Shown here: positions 34,394 through 46,920 of the stretch, in pieces
Position numbering within the stretch: position 1 is the stretch's first letter
How the letters are laid out: each line of letters starts with the position of its first letter
Source: Mycocentrospora acerina
Taxonomy: Eukaryota > Ascomycota > Dothideomycetes > Pleosporales
Reading direction: 5' to 3'
Assembly: GCA_022701365.1 (NCBI GenBank)
Contig: JAKUHH010000177.1
Span: 620,001-684,000 of the forward strand
DNA: 64,000 nt
Notes under the pieces: model-generated
Database searches by the model: none
What the model was told of the DNA's origin: nothing
The model's input: the letters and a program-made list of their open reading frames with translations, nothing else
Translations under genes and position numbers: made by a program

Positions 34394-34935
34394 ATGCTGA
34401 TCAATACCGAAGTGTCTGGAAATCTCGTCCCCCTCACAATCATTAAAGGCGCAGGCCATGAGTTCATCCCGCTTCCACAGGGCGAAAACGCAACTGTTGC
34501 AGATTTCCACTCGTAAAGTGCCCTCTACTCCTTCCTCCATCCATGAAACACCTCTCAAGCCCAATGCGTTTTTCCCCATAACTTGCAAATGCCGATTGTC
34601 TTATTTCTTTAAATAGCATCCGCACCCAAACACAGGATTCCCCTTCGTACCTCACCTCTGGATTCTACAAGATCGAAGCTGGACCCGCACGACCAGCGCA
34701 ATACACATTTGAAGAAACCAAATACGTTCTCAATGGTCAGATTGATATTTTGGACGAGGCTACGGGAGTCACGCACCACCTGGTCCCCGGAGACTTTGCT
34801 TTCTTCCACGTTGGTTCGAAAGTTCAGTTCTCAACCAAGTCGAACGGATTGGCGTTTTATGCTGTTACGAGACCGATTAGAATACAACACCCTAATTTGA
34901 CAGGGAGGGAGGAAGACGTCAAGTCCAAACTGTGA
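34394..34935 (+). CDS. Small cupin protein (EutQ/DUF861-like), two exons
   Basis: 145 residues from exons 34394-34512 and 34617-34935. The 104-bp intron (GTAAAG..AATAG) joins ATVADFHS to IRTQTQDSPS. The single cupin barrel shows YTFEETKYVLNGQIDILDE (~70-88), where the glutamates and following strand form cupin motif 1, and HHLVPGDFAFFHVGS (~97-111), the PGD turn of motif 2. These match bacterial EutQ and its fungal homologues, whose biochemical role is poorly known; EutQ itself has an acetate-kinase-like activity in ethanolamine metabolism. The start could be the upstream ATG at 34274 (185 residues), but the family normally begins close to the site chosen. It has no signal peptide, so is probably cytosolic. 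Confidence 0.82.
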
Positions 34936-37900
34936 ACTCTCAGAGCAAAGTGAGATGCAAACGTAGGGGGGGAATAAAATTCAAACGTATTTCAAGAAGA
35001 TGGTATTCAGGTGTACAATAAGACTAAATTTGTGACAACGGTACCACCACTTTCCCCGTATTTGTTCTCACCTGACTGGCCGCATCAAACTCAGGTGTCT
35101 TAGTGGCTCGTACGCTAATCTCACAGGCTATATTCACGTAGCAAGGTAGGTGAGCGAAGTATTGCTAAGCTTGTGAGTGTTCAGTAACAGAAGGCAAATA
35201 ATAGCTTTGAATTTCCAGCGCCCATAGAGGTGGTAATAGTACTATACATCACGACGTGCATTCATAGCGCACAATTGGTCAGCATTTTCAACGAGTAGCT
35301 GTCCAGAGTTGTATAGGAAGGCAAAAACATGCGACCAGGTACTGCGTGTCTTAGTTATATGCAATCAAGTATGGCCTGTGCAGAACAGGTTGCTCAATTT
35401 TGTTCCACGTCAGGTTGCGCCTACGTCGACGAGGCTAGAGCCACTTTCTTGATTTGGCAGTTACAGACACATCACTTGTCAGGGACGGCAACCTTGTAAA
35501 GCGACATATGGGAACGGTGTCGCAGTATAGTCTAAGGCGAGAGAAGCGTTGATGCGACAGAAATTTTCGTGACGACAGCCATCCGCTAATGAACCTAAGT
35601 GATTCATGACATCTTGGAAGAATCTGAGTCACTGCAATACGTCAGCTTGCTGTTCACGACTTGACTTCAATCGGAAGGAAGAAAGTGTAGGACGCAAATC
35701 AGAATCGTATTTTCTCAACAGTAGTTTTCAGACAGGGATAACTGAATGAATGACATTCGGCATCATATTGCGGTTGGACAGAGCGGTAAAGAGGAGACTT
35801 ACAGCAAGGAAAATGGACCGCTATGCAGTTAAGACGTCTGTCGCGAATTCGTCATGCACATGGAAGGCTACCAACTCAACCGAAGAGAACACATCGCGCA
35901 ACTCAAGATAAACGAGTCCAGCGCTGGAGCGGTTGATGCAGTTTTGAGTGAGGTGAAGAAGTGAAGCAGGTAGACAAACGAAGAAAAGTAGAGATGAGAC
36001 GCGATTTTCTTTGGCGCGCCGAGCTTGGCATGTGGCCATAGCTCCCAACCTCCTAGGATCCATTTGACCCACGCGTCATGTCCACGTCCAGGGTTCTCAG
36101 TTGAACTTGACTTCTCGAGAATTTTGAACATCAAGCCGCTAAAAGAGCTACTGACCCGACGAAATTTTATATCAAGTATTTTCCAGAGAGACACATGATG
36201 CCACGCTATTATGACTACAAAGAAACACAACAACGTCGTGGCGCTTCCATAACTTAATGTAGGCAAATCCCTCCAGCATTTTCATGAGAGTCAAGTGCAA
36301 ATATCACGTGTGGTGATAGATGCTCAAAAATTTAGTGTTAATCTGTCAGAAAGTCTGATGGGGCCTTTCGGAACCTACGCGTTCACCTTTTACGTCATAT
36401 CCGTGCCCTCTGAACATTACTCAAAATGCTGGGCCTCCTTATGTGGCCAAGGTAGGCTACCTCCAAGCGTAGATTGCGCCACTGCCATTATTCTGAAGCT
36501 ATGAAACGATTAACTGCATAGAATTTTCCGTAAAGAAATATGGCTACACAGAAAAAGAATATGCTCAAGGACGTTAATGCTTTAATCATGCGCAAAATTT
36601 TGGATCACTTTACAAGAAAACATCCCTCAAATGATTGCTTTCTCAGATATTCGCTCGAAGTTGACATCAACATTTACAGTTCTTGATTTTTTATCTATTC
36701 GTTTTCTTTACATTAAACTTACCACCTTCACATCTTGCCACTGGTCGGATCAAGTCGTAAGATAGGTCTTTGAAAAGCACCTGAATTTTGCTCAACCGTA
36801 TATAAGAACAAGTGTGGTACGTTGTTCGTCTGCTAGAAGCTCTTGGAAATTCCACGGACGACTTTTGTAACGTCTCCGATGCTGAGTCCCAGAATCTGTC
36901 GGCTGCTTAAGCCCACTTGCTTCGTGCATCATGTACCGAGGTTCGTTCGATGAGTCTTGTGAAGAAGTGAAGCCGATAATTGACTCAAATAGACTAACTG
37001 TCAAAACCGGCGATCAAAATTTCCTCAGCATATTTGCTCCTAAGGGGTGTACTTGCTCTAGATCACGTTGATTTCTTTAGTAGAGAACTTCGATATTAAA
37101 TATTTGATGATTGTATTGCGCTTTTCGCACACACTGTAGAATTTCTTTACTAGGTTGCTTAATATTCTTAGGGATTAACACCAACCCAAGGACTTTTGAA
37201 CCTATCCCACGAGTCACGGCTGCACATTGTGAGATTTCAGAAGAGCGAAATCAAGCGTGCCTCGACATTATCGACGACAGAAGTGTGCGGGTATCAGCGC
37301 GGTTCGCTCAATGGAGTCGGGTACCAAAGACAAAATCCACGCATTTGGACTCGATTGCCAACCAGACAGAGTATCAAGAAGGAACTTTGACAATTCTGCA
37401 AGGGGATTTTTTTTAATAAGGCTTTTAGCGTATGCGTAGGTTCCCTACAACGGCTGTGCACAGCGACCAAGAGACATTGGCATGGCCACTATTGCAAAAG
37501 CACGGGGATTGGCAGACGCGCCTTGGGCGGCCATTCTTGACACGGAAATAGCTGTTTTGATGGTTCGGAAAGTTCGCAAAGGCATAAGAGCGCCGCGTTT
37601 AGGAACAGCAACCATGTCAAGCAAGCCTGTCAGACTATTGTTAGTAGCGTGGGAATTTATCTTGGTCGATGAGATATCGCGTTTATTCCCCGCATGTCGT
37701 GGCGCATACCAGGTCTGGGTTCGGACGGGACACAGTTTTGACCAAGGACCTCGCTAGCGTCGGTGGTGAGGGTTGGAACAGGCCAACGTTCGCGGAAGCG
37801 GATCGCAATTAACAGCCCGCGTTGTGGGCGTGCGCCTCACCCCTGCATGCACGTTGAAGGGTGCAGCAACATCGCATCAGCAACGCCACCGACGACATCT

Positions 37901-38443
37901 CTGGGAGCCTGATGGGATGTTTTGATACGATTGTGATTATTTGCTACAACGAAGTAAATTTTGGCAGAACAAAATGTGACTTTGCTTGGCTTGCACAACA
38001 AAACACGACAAATCTATTGAGATCAGGATCTCCGCGGCATTGGCGCTCTGAAGGGCTCCCTTGACAATATTCGAGCTTCGAGTGGACTAACGTCTCGCAC
38101 TGCTCCGAGGTTGCGACAAGGATAATAAATAAGGAGTTCACTTATACCCAAGACGGGAGCGATCGCCGCATATCATAGTTTCCAACGGGTTTAGTAGTGA
38201 CAGGTCTGTGACTTTGTACCTGGCAAGTAGCTATTGATAATAGGATTAATTTAAGATTTTAAAGGAAAGGGGCATGAGTAGGTCAGAATTAGATGTTATA
38301 AAAGGTCCTTGGAGCATGCCCGAGTCCATTTAGTAGGCATTCGCAAGGCCACTCTCCACTCGTTCGAGACCTTGACTGCTGTGAGAACCCACAAGCCCCG
38401 CTAGATTTATGCATTTACTGATCTTTTTAGATTTCTATCGAAA
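34936..38443. other. Long spacer without a supported gene
   Basis: 3.5 kb. Open frames at 35868-36266 (minus) and 37482-37757 (plus) are short, lack family motifs and mostly start at non-ATG codons. The 37.2-37.9 kb part is richer in G+C than the rest and could be a decayed gene or transposon remnant, but nothing identifies it. The right end holds the TATA box of the GMC gene. Confidence 0.5.
38297..38303 (+). promoter_or_regulatory. TATA box of the GMC oxidoreductase gene
   Basis: TATAAAA about 140 bp upstream of the ATG at 38444, in an otherwise AT-moderate promoter. Confidence 0.45.
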
Positions 38444-40435
38444 ATGTTGCTTCAGAAACTTCTTGGGTCCGTTGTGGCCTTTACCACCCTTGTCAGGGCT
38501 GTAGATCTCACCGGATACGAATATGTCGTTGTAGGCTCAGGAGCTGGCGGTGGTGAGTTTATTCTGTCCCGGACTGGATCAACTAGGCTAACATGAATCT
38601 TAGGTCCGCTCGCTGCCCGCCTAGCTATCGCTGGTCACAAGACACTCCTTATCGAGGCCGGCGATGACCAAGGTGCAAACATCAACTACACGGTTCCAGC
38701 ATACTCTGTCAGAGTATCCGAAGACCCCAACGTAGCGTGGAACTTCTTTGTGCGTCACTATGCAGATGAGAAGAGGCAAGCTCGTGACTTCAAGACGACA
38801 TATGAAACCCCAGGTGGTGGCGAGTACACAGGACTTAGCCCTCCTGCTGGCTCAACAATGAAGGGAACTTTGTACCCTCGTACCGGAACTTTAGGTGGCT
38901 GCACAGCACACAATGCCCTCATCGCAATTCATCCTCACAATTCTGATTTCGATAATATCGCTACTCTTACTGGAGATTCTTCATGGTCAGCCGAAAACAT
39001 GCGCAAGTATTTTGTCAAGCTCGAGAACAACGCGTATTTGCTACCTGGAGCTGAAGGTCATGGGTACGATGGTTGGCTTGGAACTCAGTTTGCCCCGTTG
39101 GATTTCGTTGTCGCCGACCCTCAGCTTCTGAGCATGATCGGCGGTGCCGCTTTTGCTCTTGCCAATGAGACTAACCTTGTGGTCAACTTGGACACTCTGA
39201 TTGCTGGAGACGCGAACGCGGACACTAAAACCCGCGATACCACACCGGCACTGTATCAGATTCCTCTCTCCACTAGCGATGGCAAGCGAACAGGCAGCCG
39301 TGAGTTCGTTGTTGCTGTCCGCGATGCTAAGAACGCCGATGGTTCTAAGAAATACCCTCTCGACGTCAGACTGAACTGCCACGTTACGAAGATCACTTTT
39401 GACGAGACTGTTACTCCTCCTCGCGCAACAGGTGTTGAATTTCTAGATGGCCAGTACCTGTACAAGGCGAGTCCTAAATTCAACGGAGGAAAGGGTACCC
39501 CTGGCTCAGTCGCCGCTTCGCGCGAGGTCATTGTTGCTGGCGGAACTTACAACTCACCCCAGCTTCTCAAGCTCAGCGGTGTTGGGCCGTCAGCAGAGCT
39601 AAAGAAGTTCGATATTCCGGTTATCGTGGACCTGCCAGGTGTCGGTACCAACCTTCAGGACCACTATGAAATTAGCGTACAGGGCAAGATTGAAAACGAC
39701 TTCTCTGCTCTGGATGGGTGCACCTTTGACGGAACTGAGCAGGATGCATGCCTTCAGCGATGGAAAGCTTCAGTAGCCGGAAGCCGCGGAATCTATGCCT
39801 CACCTGGTCTTGGAGCCTCTATGTTCTTTAAGAGCACTGTTACCGAGAATAACGAATATGACCTTTTCGTTTTCGGTGGGCCTGTCAACTTCCGTGGTTA
39901 CTTTCCTAACTACAGCTACAATGCTACGGAGGTGCACAACATGTTCTCTTGGGCGATTCTCAAGGCTCACCCACGCAATACAGCTGGTAGCGTTACTCTT
40001 CGCTCCGCAGACCCTCTCGATATGCCTGATATTGTGTACAATTACTTCGATACAGGCAATGGTGACTCCAATGCTGATTTGAAGGCAATGACGGAGGCTA
40101 TTGCTCTTGCCCGTGATTCCTTCAAGCGTCAGGTTGTTCCTGTCGAGGAAGTACTCCCTGGAGCTGGCGTAACTTCTCCTGAAGCGCTCGGCGACTATAT
40201 TAAGGATCAGGCGTGGGGTCATCACGCTTCGTCAACTTGCCCCATCGGTGCTGATGATGACAGGATGGCGGTTCTTGACTCCAAATTCAAGGTTAGGGGA
40301 ACTTCTGGCCTTCGTGTTGTTGATGCCTCAGTATTTCCTCGAATTCCTGGCACCTTCACCGCGATGTCGACATACATCGCTGCGGAGAAGGCTGCTGATG
40401 TTATTTTGAGTGAGCTGGCGGCTGGAAGCAATTAA
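38444..40435 (+). CDS. Secreted GMC-family FAD oxidoreductase, two exons
   Basis: 646 residues from exons 38444-38552 and 38604-40435. The 51-bp intron (GTGAGT..CTTAG) splits the FAD motif itself, which reads VVVGSGAGGGPLAARLA after splicing (~29-45). A signal peptide is present (1-19, LVRA|V). The second GMC signature appears as VIVAGGTYNSPQLLKLSGVG, followed by LPGVGTNLQDHYEI. The active-site histidine lies in WGHHASSTCPIG near the C-terminus. By alignment with glucose oxidase, the second catalytic His/Asn position near RIPGTFTAMSTY is a phenylalanine, as in some fungal GMC subgroups. It should oxidise an alcohol or sugar outside the cell with FAD; whether it is an oxidase or dehydrogenase is open. 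Several N-glycosylation sequons are visible. Confidence 0.92.
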
Positions 40436-41074
40436 TTGATCAATAGAATGGTTATAATGCATCCAACTATTAACATGAATCAAATCACGTATTTCGGTGA
40501 TGAGCATTTTACGAATCCGATATTACTTTAAATTTCAAAAAAGGATCTCTTTGAGTGCGTTTTGAATGTGTTCTCTTGTCATAATTTTGCCCGGCTGTAA
40601 ATCCTATGTTAATCTAAGGTTCAAAAATGCTAGCTTTCATAGAAAATAAAGCCCTGGATATTGCGATAGCTACATATTGTTTACCACGCACTATGATTAG
40701 ACTCAAATAGGCCTCAGTTTGTAGGTCTACCCCCTACTGAGCACAGGACGAATCAACTATTAAATTAGGAAATTTGGTTTGCAGTAATTGTATCATGAAA
40801 TACCGATACTATGAAAGCGGTTGCTGGATTTTTGAACGGTGCCATCCTTTAATCTATTGCTTACTCGATGCCTCCATCGTGCATGAGAATGCTGACAATT
40901 AACACCAATGCGTCATTCTGAGCAGTATCGATATTTGCCCACGTCAGCATGAACTGTCACATCCTACTTAAAATGACTCACATTTCTTTGCCTTGTCTCT
41001 TTCTTCATATATCAAACTCTGTTCTGAACTCTTCACTTCTTTCGTTTCTTGTTCCCGAACCCAAAACCGACAAA
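40436..41074. other. Intergenic spacer
   Basis: 639 bp AT-rich spacer between tandem genes, with no distinct feature. The frame of the next gene is open from 40949, but only the part after 41075 fits the family. Confidence 0.6.
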
Positions 41075-41569
41075 ATGTCAACCTCCACACTCAGTTACCC
41101 ATTGCTTGCTATTCCAGCCTATTACGCATTCTCCATCATACCCCACGTCTATGCAAGTAATATTCTCGCCTCGGCTGGCTACAAAGTTAACAACGCGAAT
41201 CCGAAAGCCTCCCTATCTCCTGATGCCGTGAAAGGCAAAGTTCCAGATGCTATTTTTCAAAAATATCAGCGCGCGGAAAACGCACAATCAAACAATTATG
41301 AGCAACTTCCGCTCTTTGCCGTTGCGATTCTAGCCAGTATTGTAGCGGAGAGGGCGACGATTACAAGCATGGGAAACACAGCCGCGGGGAATGACGTCAC
41401 GGGCTTAACGACGTTTGTGGGCGCGTGGTTTGCGGTGAGAGCTGCGTATAATGTTGCGTACATTCAGATTGGGGATCACAGTACCAGTTTTGTTAGGAGC
41501 GCTTTCTGGGCTTTGGGAGCGGGGCTAGCATTTTTCCAGATTTACAAGGCAGCGCAGGTTCTTGGCTGA
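41075..41569 (+). CDS. MAPEG-family membrane protein
   Basis: 164 residues, single exon, from the ATG at 41075 (context CAAAATGTC). Four membrane segments are visible: residues ~7-30 (LLAIPAYYAFSIIPHVYASN), ~79-95 (LPLFAVAILASIVAER), ~112-128 (TTFVGAWFAVRAAYNVAY) and ~140-158. The loop between helices 1 and 2 contains YQRAENAQSNNYEQLPLFA, the conserved Arg/Glu/Asn region of MAPEG proteins (microsomal glutathione transferase/eicosanoid family). It probably sits in the ER membrane and may conjugate glutathione to lipophilic electrophiles. The activity of fungal members of this subgroup has not been established to my knowledge. Confidence 0.88.
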   Translation: MSTSTLSYPLLAIPAYYAFSIIPHVYASNILASAGYKVNNANPKASLSPDAVKGKVPDAIFQKYQRAENAQSNNYEQLPLFAVAILASIVAERATITSMGNTAAGNDVTGLTTFVGAWFAVRAAYNVAYIQIGDHSTSFVRSAFWALGAGLAFFQIYKAAQVLG

Positions 41570-42803
41570 AATGGTGGCTTGGGTTGCTCAACCAAAGGTG
41601 CAGCCTGGCAAATGGAAATACAAATTCGGACAAATGCTATATAATCAAGGTATTAATACAATAATATGATATTTCTGAAGATATGATGATGACTCTGATA
41701 GCAGAATTTGGTGTTGTGTTGCCATTTCATTGCAGGTCATCTTGATCAACTTTCCAATTATTGTGACGTCCAGTCGGAAGTATCCTTCACTTTTCTCTAA
41801 ACCCATCGGTGACTTTTTTAATCCACCAATGAAAAATATGAAGAGAGTCTTCGCATCTCTCTACCGAAACTTATTCAGAGCACTACCTGTTTGCGTTCTG
41901 AAAATTGTACGAATAAGCAAATTAGTTCGCTGCGACTCAAAGGTGCTACTGGTATGAATTCAACAAGCAGGATCCGCACTATGTCGAATATTCTGGATCC
42001 CTACTAATCCGAAAATTCGCATTAGTTCTAGCATAATTGAGAATTTTGTAACCGCAATTTCGGATCGATAGCATTTCGCACGATAAAATATGCGCTTTCT
42101 GCAAAATTCTGCCGCGCCCAGTAAGCATAGCCATAGACCATCGCCTCTAAAAGGGTTGTATCTAAAGACAGGTGCACAAATTTTGAGCCACGGTATGCTA
42201 GGTTACAGTTGGTGTCATTATCCACTCATAAGGAAAGGAAGTATCTGAAATGACAGCAGTCAGACTCGGAATAATGTCAGTGCGTCTCCTTGATAGAGTC
42301 CTGCTCATTTGATTTGGGGGACTTCCGTTCTTTGGCTTGGCTATAACTGCGTGTGAGGTTCCACTTTCTAGAATCGGGGAAAGATTGTATGCAGTATTTA
42401 GATCACTTTTTCTCGCCATAGCTGGTGTTAGGTTACAGCTCTACACCAATGCGCAAGGCGACCAAAAATGAAATAATCGATAAATGATTTCAAGTAGAAA
42501 CAGATTATGCCAAAATTCAATACCGTGTCTTAGTCTCGAATTTGACTTCCAAGCGTTTTCTTTCGTTTTCGGCGGTAAGCATACATCAGCAATTTCAGAT
42601 CAATGTACATTTGCGGAGGAGTTTGAGGCTATTGTCAAGTGGATATTGGACGAGTAGTATTCTGAAGCAGAGCCTATATTACCTGTGATTAATCTATCTC
42701 TTAGAGCTTAAAATTACTCCAAAACATCTTCGACCGGCTCTAAGACTGTTCAAACCTCTTCACCTGAACCATGCCCAAACCGAAAGTTATTGTTAATGTC
42801 GAA
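41570..42803. other. Spacer between convergent genes
   Basis: 1.2 kb. A 73-codon ATG frame on the minus strand (42419-42198) is open but matches nothing I know. No gene is called. Confidence 0.5.
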
Positions 42804-45677
42804 TTAACTTTCGATAGCTCCTCTTCCTGAATCCTGATTCTCAACAACAATACCTAAGCCATTTTCATCTAATTCTAAAGACTCAAGCGGCGGGGCACCA
42901 GGGTCAGAATTTGCGCGTCTGTACCCTTGCCTGATCTGAAGGGATGAATTGAGACCCAGCCATTCGCTGAAAGGAGCCTGGGATTGAGATGCCAGTGGAA
43001 TCGAGTGTTCATCATTAGTTCGGCGTTCCTCGTCTGATAGGGAGTCTGTACGTTGACTTGTCTTGTGTGCTACCGATGGGCGTTGTAGGAGTGGAGAGAA
43101 AGAGTCGCTGCTCGGGCGGTGAGGAATAAATGAAGGTGGCGAATAGAGAGACGAATCGCTGTCTGTGCGTGTACGACGAGTCGGATAGGCTGGAGGAAAT
43201 AAAGAATGTGCCATGAAAGGTGTATCTTGTGGATTTACAATCGCATCCATTGGAGTGGAGTAGTCAGTGAGCTCAATTGAAGGTGATGCAATGTGTCGTG
43301 ATGTTGCGACTGTACCTGGCGATGCCATCGCTAAATTGGGATTCCATGTATGGTCTTTTGTCCACAGCAGCGTTTTTTGGGGTCGTTTGATCACACCAAC
43401 AATGACAGCCAATTTCTCCAAAGGATTTAGCGTAAATCTAGAAAGAAAACGCACGGTAGTTCGGGAGAAGAAAGTCCAGTGACGGTAAGATCGAGTCATT
43501 CGCAATCCTGCCATTGCATCATCATAATTTTCGGTGGAGAGAAACGATTGCTGACACCACTTGACACGTTAATAAATTAAAATTCTCACCCGAAACGTTC
43601 AGACATACCTCAACTGTGATGTAGAACATTGAAAAAGCCAACACCACTGACGTCAAGACAGTACCCGAAGTCCAGTACCAAAGGACCCATTTGCTGTTTG
43701 AAGTGTCCTGCACACTGAAATCAATATAGCCACCTCCACCGCCCCATGTACTGGTAATGCATGCGCAAGTCTTATACCAGCCAAAAGTCTGAGCAAGTAC
43801 GATGTATATCAACCAAATCGTATTGAAGATTTCCATAGGGCGAAAAAAGAACACCTCCCATCTTCTCTGGGGTGTCATATTTCGCCTTCTTCTGCCTAAC
43901 TCTTCCAGGTTTTCTTCCACTCTACTCTTGATACTTCGCTTGCTCTTCCAGGGGAAAAGCAGTGTGATGAATACAATCGACCGATTCAATGAATCCTCAG
44001 TTGCTATGAATAAGCTTGATGCCTTCCTTTTAATACTAACCCACCTTCCATACGCACCGTTCTCCCATGAATTGAAGGTAGCATTGCTATGTAGACGCGA
44101 TGTAGTCCGGGTCATCCACCCCGGTTGATCGAGTTCATAAGGTGAGAGTACTAACCATACACTCATCTCAATGATGAGCAGGCCTAGTGCAATAGAGAAG
44201 AAGATAGTGTAACCCCCGCTTCGGCACCCTAGGCCAACGGTCGGTGTGAAGTAGCTCAGTATGAAAGCCCCACCACAACTACCACCAACAATTGTGATTG
44301 CACTTGCGACTTGCCAAAATTCGCGAATATCGAACCAAATTAGTCCTTCATCATTAACTGGCCCCAAAACGAGATTAGCTCGAGCTTCTCCCTCGTTTGC
44401 AAGCCAATTGCGGCCTTTTTCGGCAATATAGCAATCTTCAATGTCAGAGAGAATGGGATGCGCAGCGCCATAGTGCCATCGCACTCGGGCTTGGCCAGCA
44501 AATTCTTGGAAGAACTCCTCCATATATTCCCCTTTCTCTGCGACGTCTTCGACCCGTAATTGTAGTCTCGCAAACTCTGACTGGTCTTGAAAAGTATCAA
44601 TGAAAGCGTCAAGATGTTGTCTGTTCCGTAGTGAGTGGCGCACGTGATCGACTAAAGCATTCAGTTTTATTCGAATAGCTTCTGCAGCGATAGGGTTACG
44701 GTCAACTATGGACCCCATGATCAGAATGGGAAACCAAGCTAGTAAGCAACCCAGCGCAAGGTCGTGAGCGGTGGTGTTTTGTCCAAGATTTCCAAATGCA
44801 GCTTGTATTGAGAGAGCAAAAGCAAAGAGGAACCACATGGTCGAAACAAACACTTCATAACTATCAGCGGTTGAATGTGACATCTCGTCAAAGCCAACTC
44901 ACCCGGAACTGCTCCACGCCTCCTCATTTCGCGAAGTTCACGAGCCAAGATACGTCTCATCCGGCGCAGGGTTTTATCAGTATCAGTCAGCTTCAGATCT
45001 TTACTGAATAGGACAATGCGGAGCAGGCATTCGGCTTCTTTCTCTCTGCGAACCACTGCTTCATTCAGAGTGTATTGATTCATCGCCAAGAGAATGTACA
45101 TGGAGTCTCTCATGCTACCAAAGTCGCTCTTCCGGTCTGGCGTTTGATCATACTTGACGGCCATATCGACCATAAGAGCAGCCTTTGCTGAAACTTTAAT
45201 GTTCCAGAGCACATAGGATAGTGAGGCGATCGGTGACCCAACCCAACGAGTTATGGCAAGAAAAGTTCGCCTAGCTGCATTACTTTCGAACGGCGCCTGG
45301 AGAAGCGTGCCGACAACTGGCAAGATCCAAGTGGTTATGGTGCCCGAAACTTCACTCCATGGGTAGTAGTCAGTGCCTGTACCACATAGTTTCAAGCATC
45401 CGGCTCGTGAGATCTGGGTTTCGTTATTATGAGGAAGTCCAACAACAGGTCGAGGCCACCAGCCCCATTGTGCTTGAAATGACTCATTTGCTTTGAACCG
45501 ATGAGCGCATTCCGTAAAATTAGTCCTTCCTGATGCCGGCATGCTTGGCGATGTAAAGTTGAGGCGGGGAGTACTATCACAAGTCGCGGGAAGCCTCGGC
45601 TTTTCACGTAGCCTAAACCCGCCTGCGGCAGGCTGCCCGATGTATTCGTTATCATCAGCGGCTACTTGTGTGACCAT
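42804..45677 (-). CDS. Multipass membrane protein of unknown function, three exons
   Basis: Exons 45677-44903, 44852-43609 and 43559-42804 give 924 residues. Introns are 50 bp (GTGAGT..GAAG) and 49 bp (GTATGT..TCAAG, branch TATTAAC). The joins read RRRGAVPVFVSTMWFLF and TVEVWCQQSFLSTENYDDAM. At least eight hydrophobic segments are visible, including TITTWILPVVGTLL, FVSTMWFLFAFALSIQAAF, IALGLLIIEMSVWLVL and LIYIVLAQTFGWY. The C-terminal ~200 residues are Ser/Pro-rich, cytosolic in appearance and probably phosphorylated. The N-terminal part has several cysteines and N-glycosylation sequons, so it may face outward. Long proteins with this layout are common in Pezizomycotina but have no assigned role. 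An extra 5' exon upstream of 45677 is possible because the frame is open to about 45750 without an ATG. Confidence 0.8.
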
Positions 45678-46860
45678 ACAACCAATCGCAAGCGACCTCT
45701 CAGAAGAGACGTTGTTTGCAGACCCCAAAGGCAAGGGTCTAGTCTCATTTAATGTCTAGTAATGTTAAAGTCTAAGACATTGAATAAAGAGGCACATGAC
45801 CGTCGGATTGTGTCAATACGAAGAAGGCAAGGATACCAAGTAAGTCTACTCTTATTAAACAATGTTGGTAAATCGTGAAACGTCAAGCTTTGCATGATAC
45901 AAAGATGATTGCAGGTGGAAGACTTTCACGTATAGCAATCAGTTGGGCATTTGTGAAAGCTCAGGGGCGCTGATGACGTCGATGCCAAGATCTTAGTGCT
46001 GAACAATAATGCCATTTGCAAGCTGACCCGCGCACGGTTGCAACTCTTCACGAAATCTCACGTAGCAGCACTGCTCCATAAAAGTAAGTCTTCGCTATAG
46101 CTAAGAATAAGTTTATGTCTAATTGCAAGCATTCGTGCGCCATAATCACGCGCGGACGGATGCTTGACTTCCACCGCCCTATCTTGCTCCATTCTATATC
46201 ACTTGGTTCTTTTCTCGCGCTCTAGTTTTGGACGATTTTCAAATGGTATCTAAGTAAGAATCTTTTATAGCACTTATGAATTATTTACATATTGGGTCAA
46301 ATGATGGTTTTCAGTGCTCTCGACGAAAAGGAAAAAATTGCTTTCGGAATTCTTCGAATGAATCTAAATTTAAAGTAATCGTAAAGGAGCAGCTAAGAAT
46401 GCAGTATGGTCAGATTATTGCTAGGAGTCAGCCAATTTCATGTGTCTTGGCTGCAGTACGTATTCGCTGTGGAGGATAACCAGGAAGGCCACATGAGCTG
46501 TATATGGGAGTAATCGAATAGTGGAGGATCTACAGATTCGACGGGTTATATGAAAAAAATTGTGTCAAGTGTACCTATGCTTATTCTACTCAAGTCTCCA
46601 TCAAATAGCCCTGTCAGCCAATAAAGATAAATGACAGAAGGTTTTGCTTGCAAGAAAAGCAAGCAGTAATGCTACGTCTTGGTACCACATCGCAGGCAAT
46701 ATTTATTAATTATCTAGAGGGAATAAATTGCTAGGTACTTCGAACTCCGATATACGAAACAGAGCTAGAATTAAAATAATTCAAGTAATCTATTAGTTTG
46801 GATCACTGCTATGCATCTAATGTACAATGAACTACATTTTTAATATAACAAGAGTGTATA

Positions 46861-46920
46861 AGCTACAAAAAGGCCGGTGTTTATGCTGCTCTGCTTAGCA
46901 GTATATGGTAGAGCTCTAGA
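46861..46920 (+). repeat. Dispersed ~60-bp repeat, copy D
   Basis: Reads CTACAAAAAGGCCGGTG then TTTATGCTGCTCTGC, in register with copy A. Identity is roughly 65 % by eye, so this is the weakest family member. Confidence 0.35.

Noticed and set aside
35868..36266. 132-codon minus-strand frame
   Set aside because: Begins at a TTG codon and shows no motif or splice partner.
37482..37757. 91-codon plus-strand frame in a locally G+C-richer stretch
   Set aside because: ATG start but no recognisable family, no signal peptide and no neighbouring exon that extends it.
42198..42419. 73-codon minus-strand ATG frame
   Set aside because: Short, with no homologue I can recall and no promoter cue; kept only as a spacer note.
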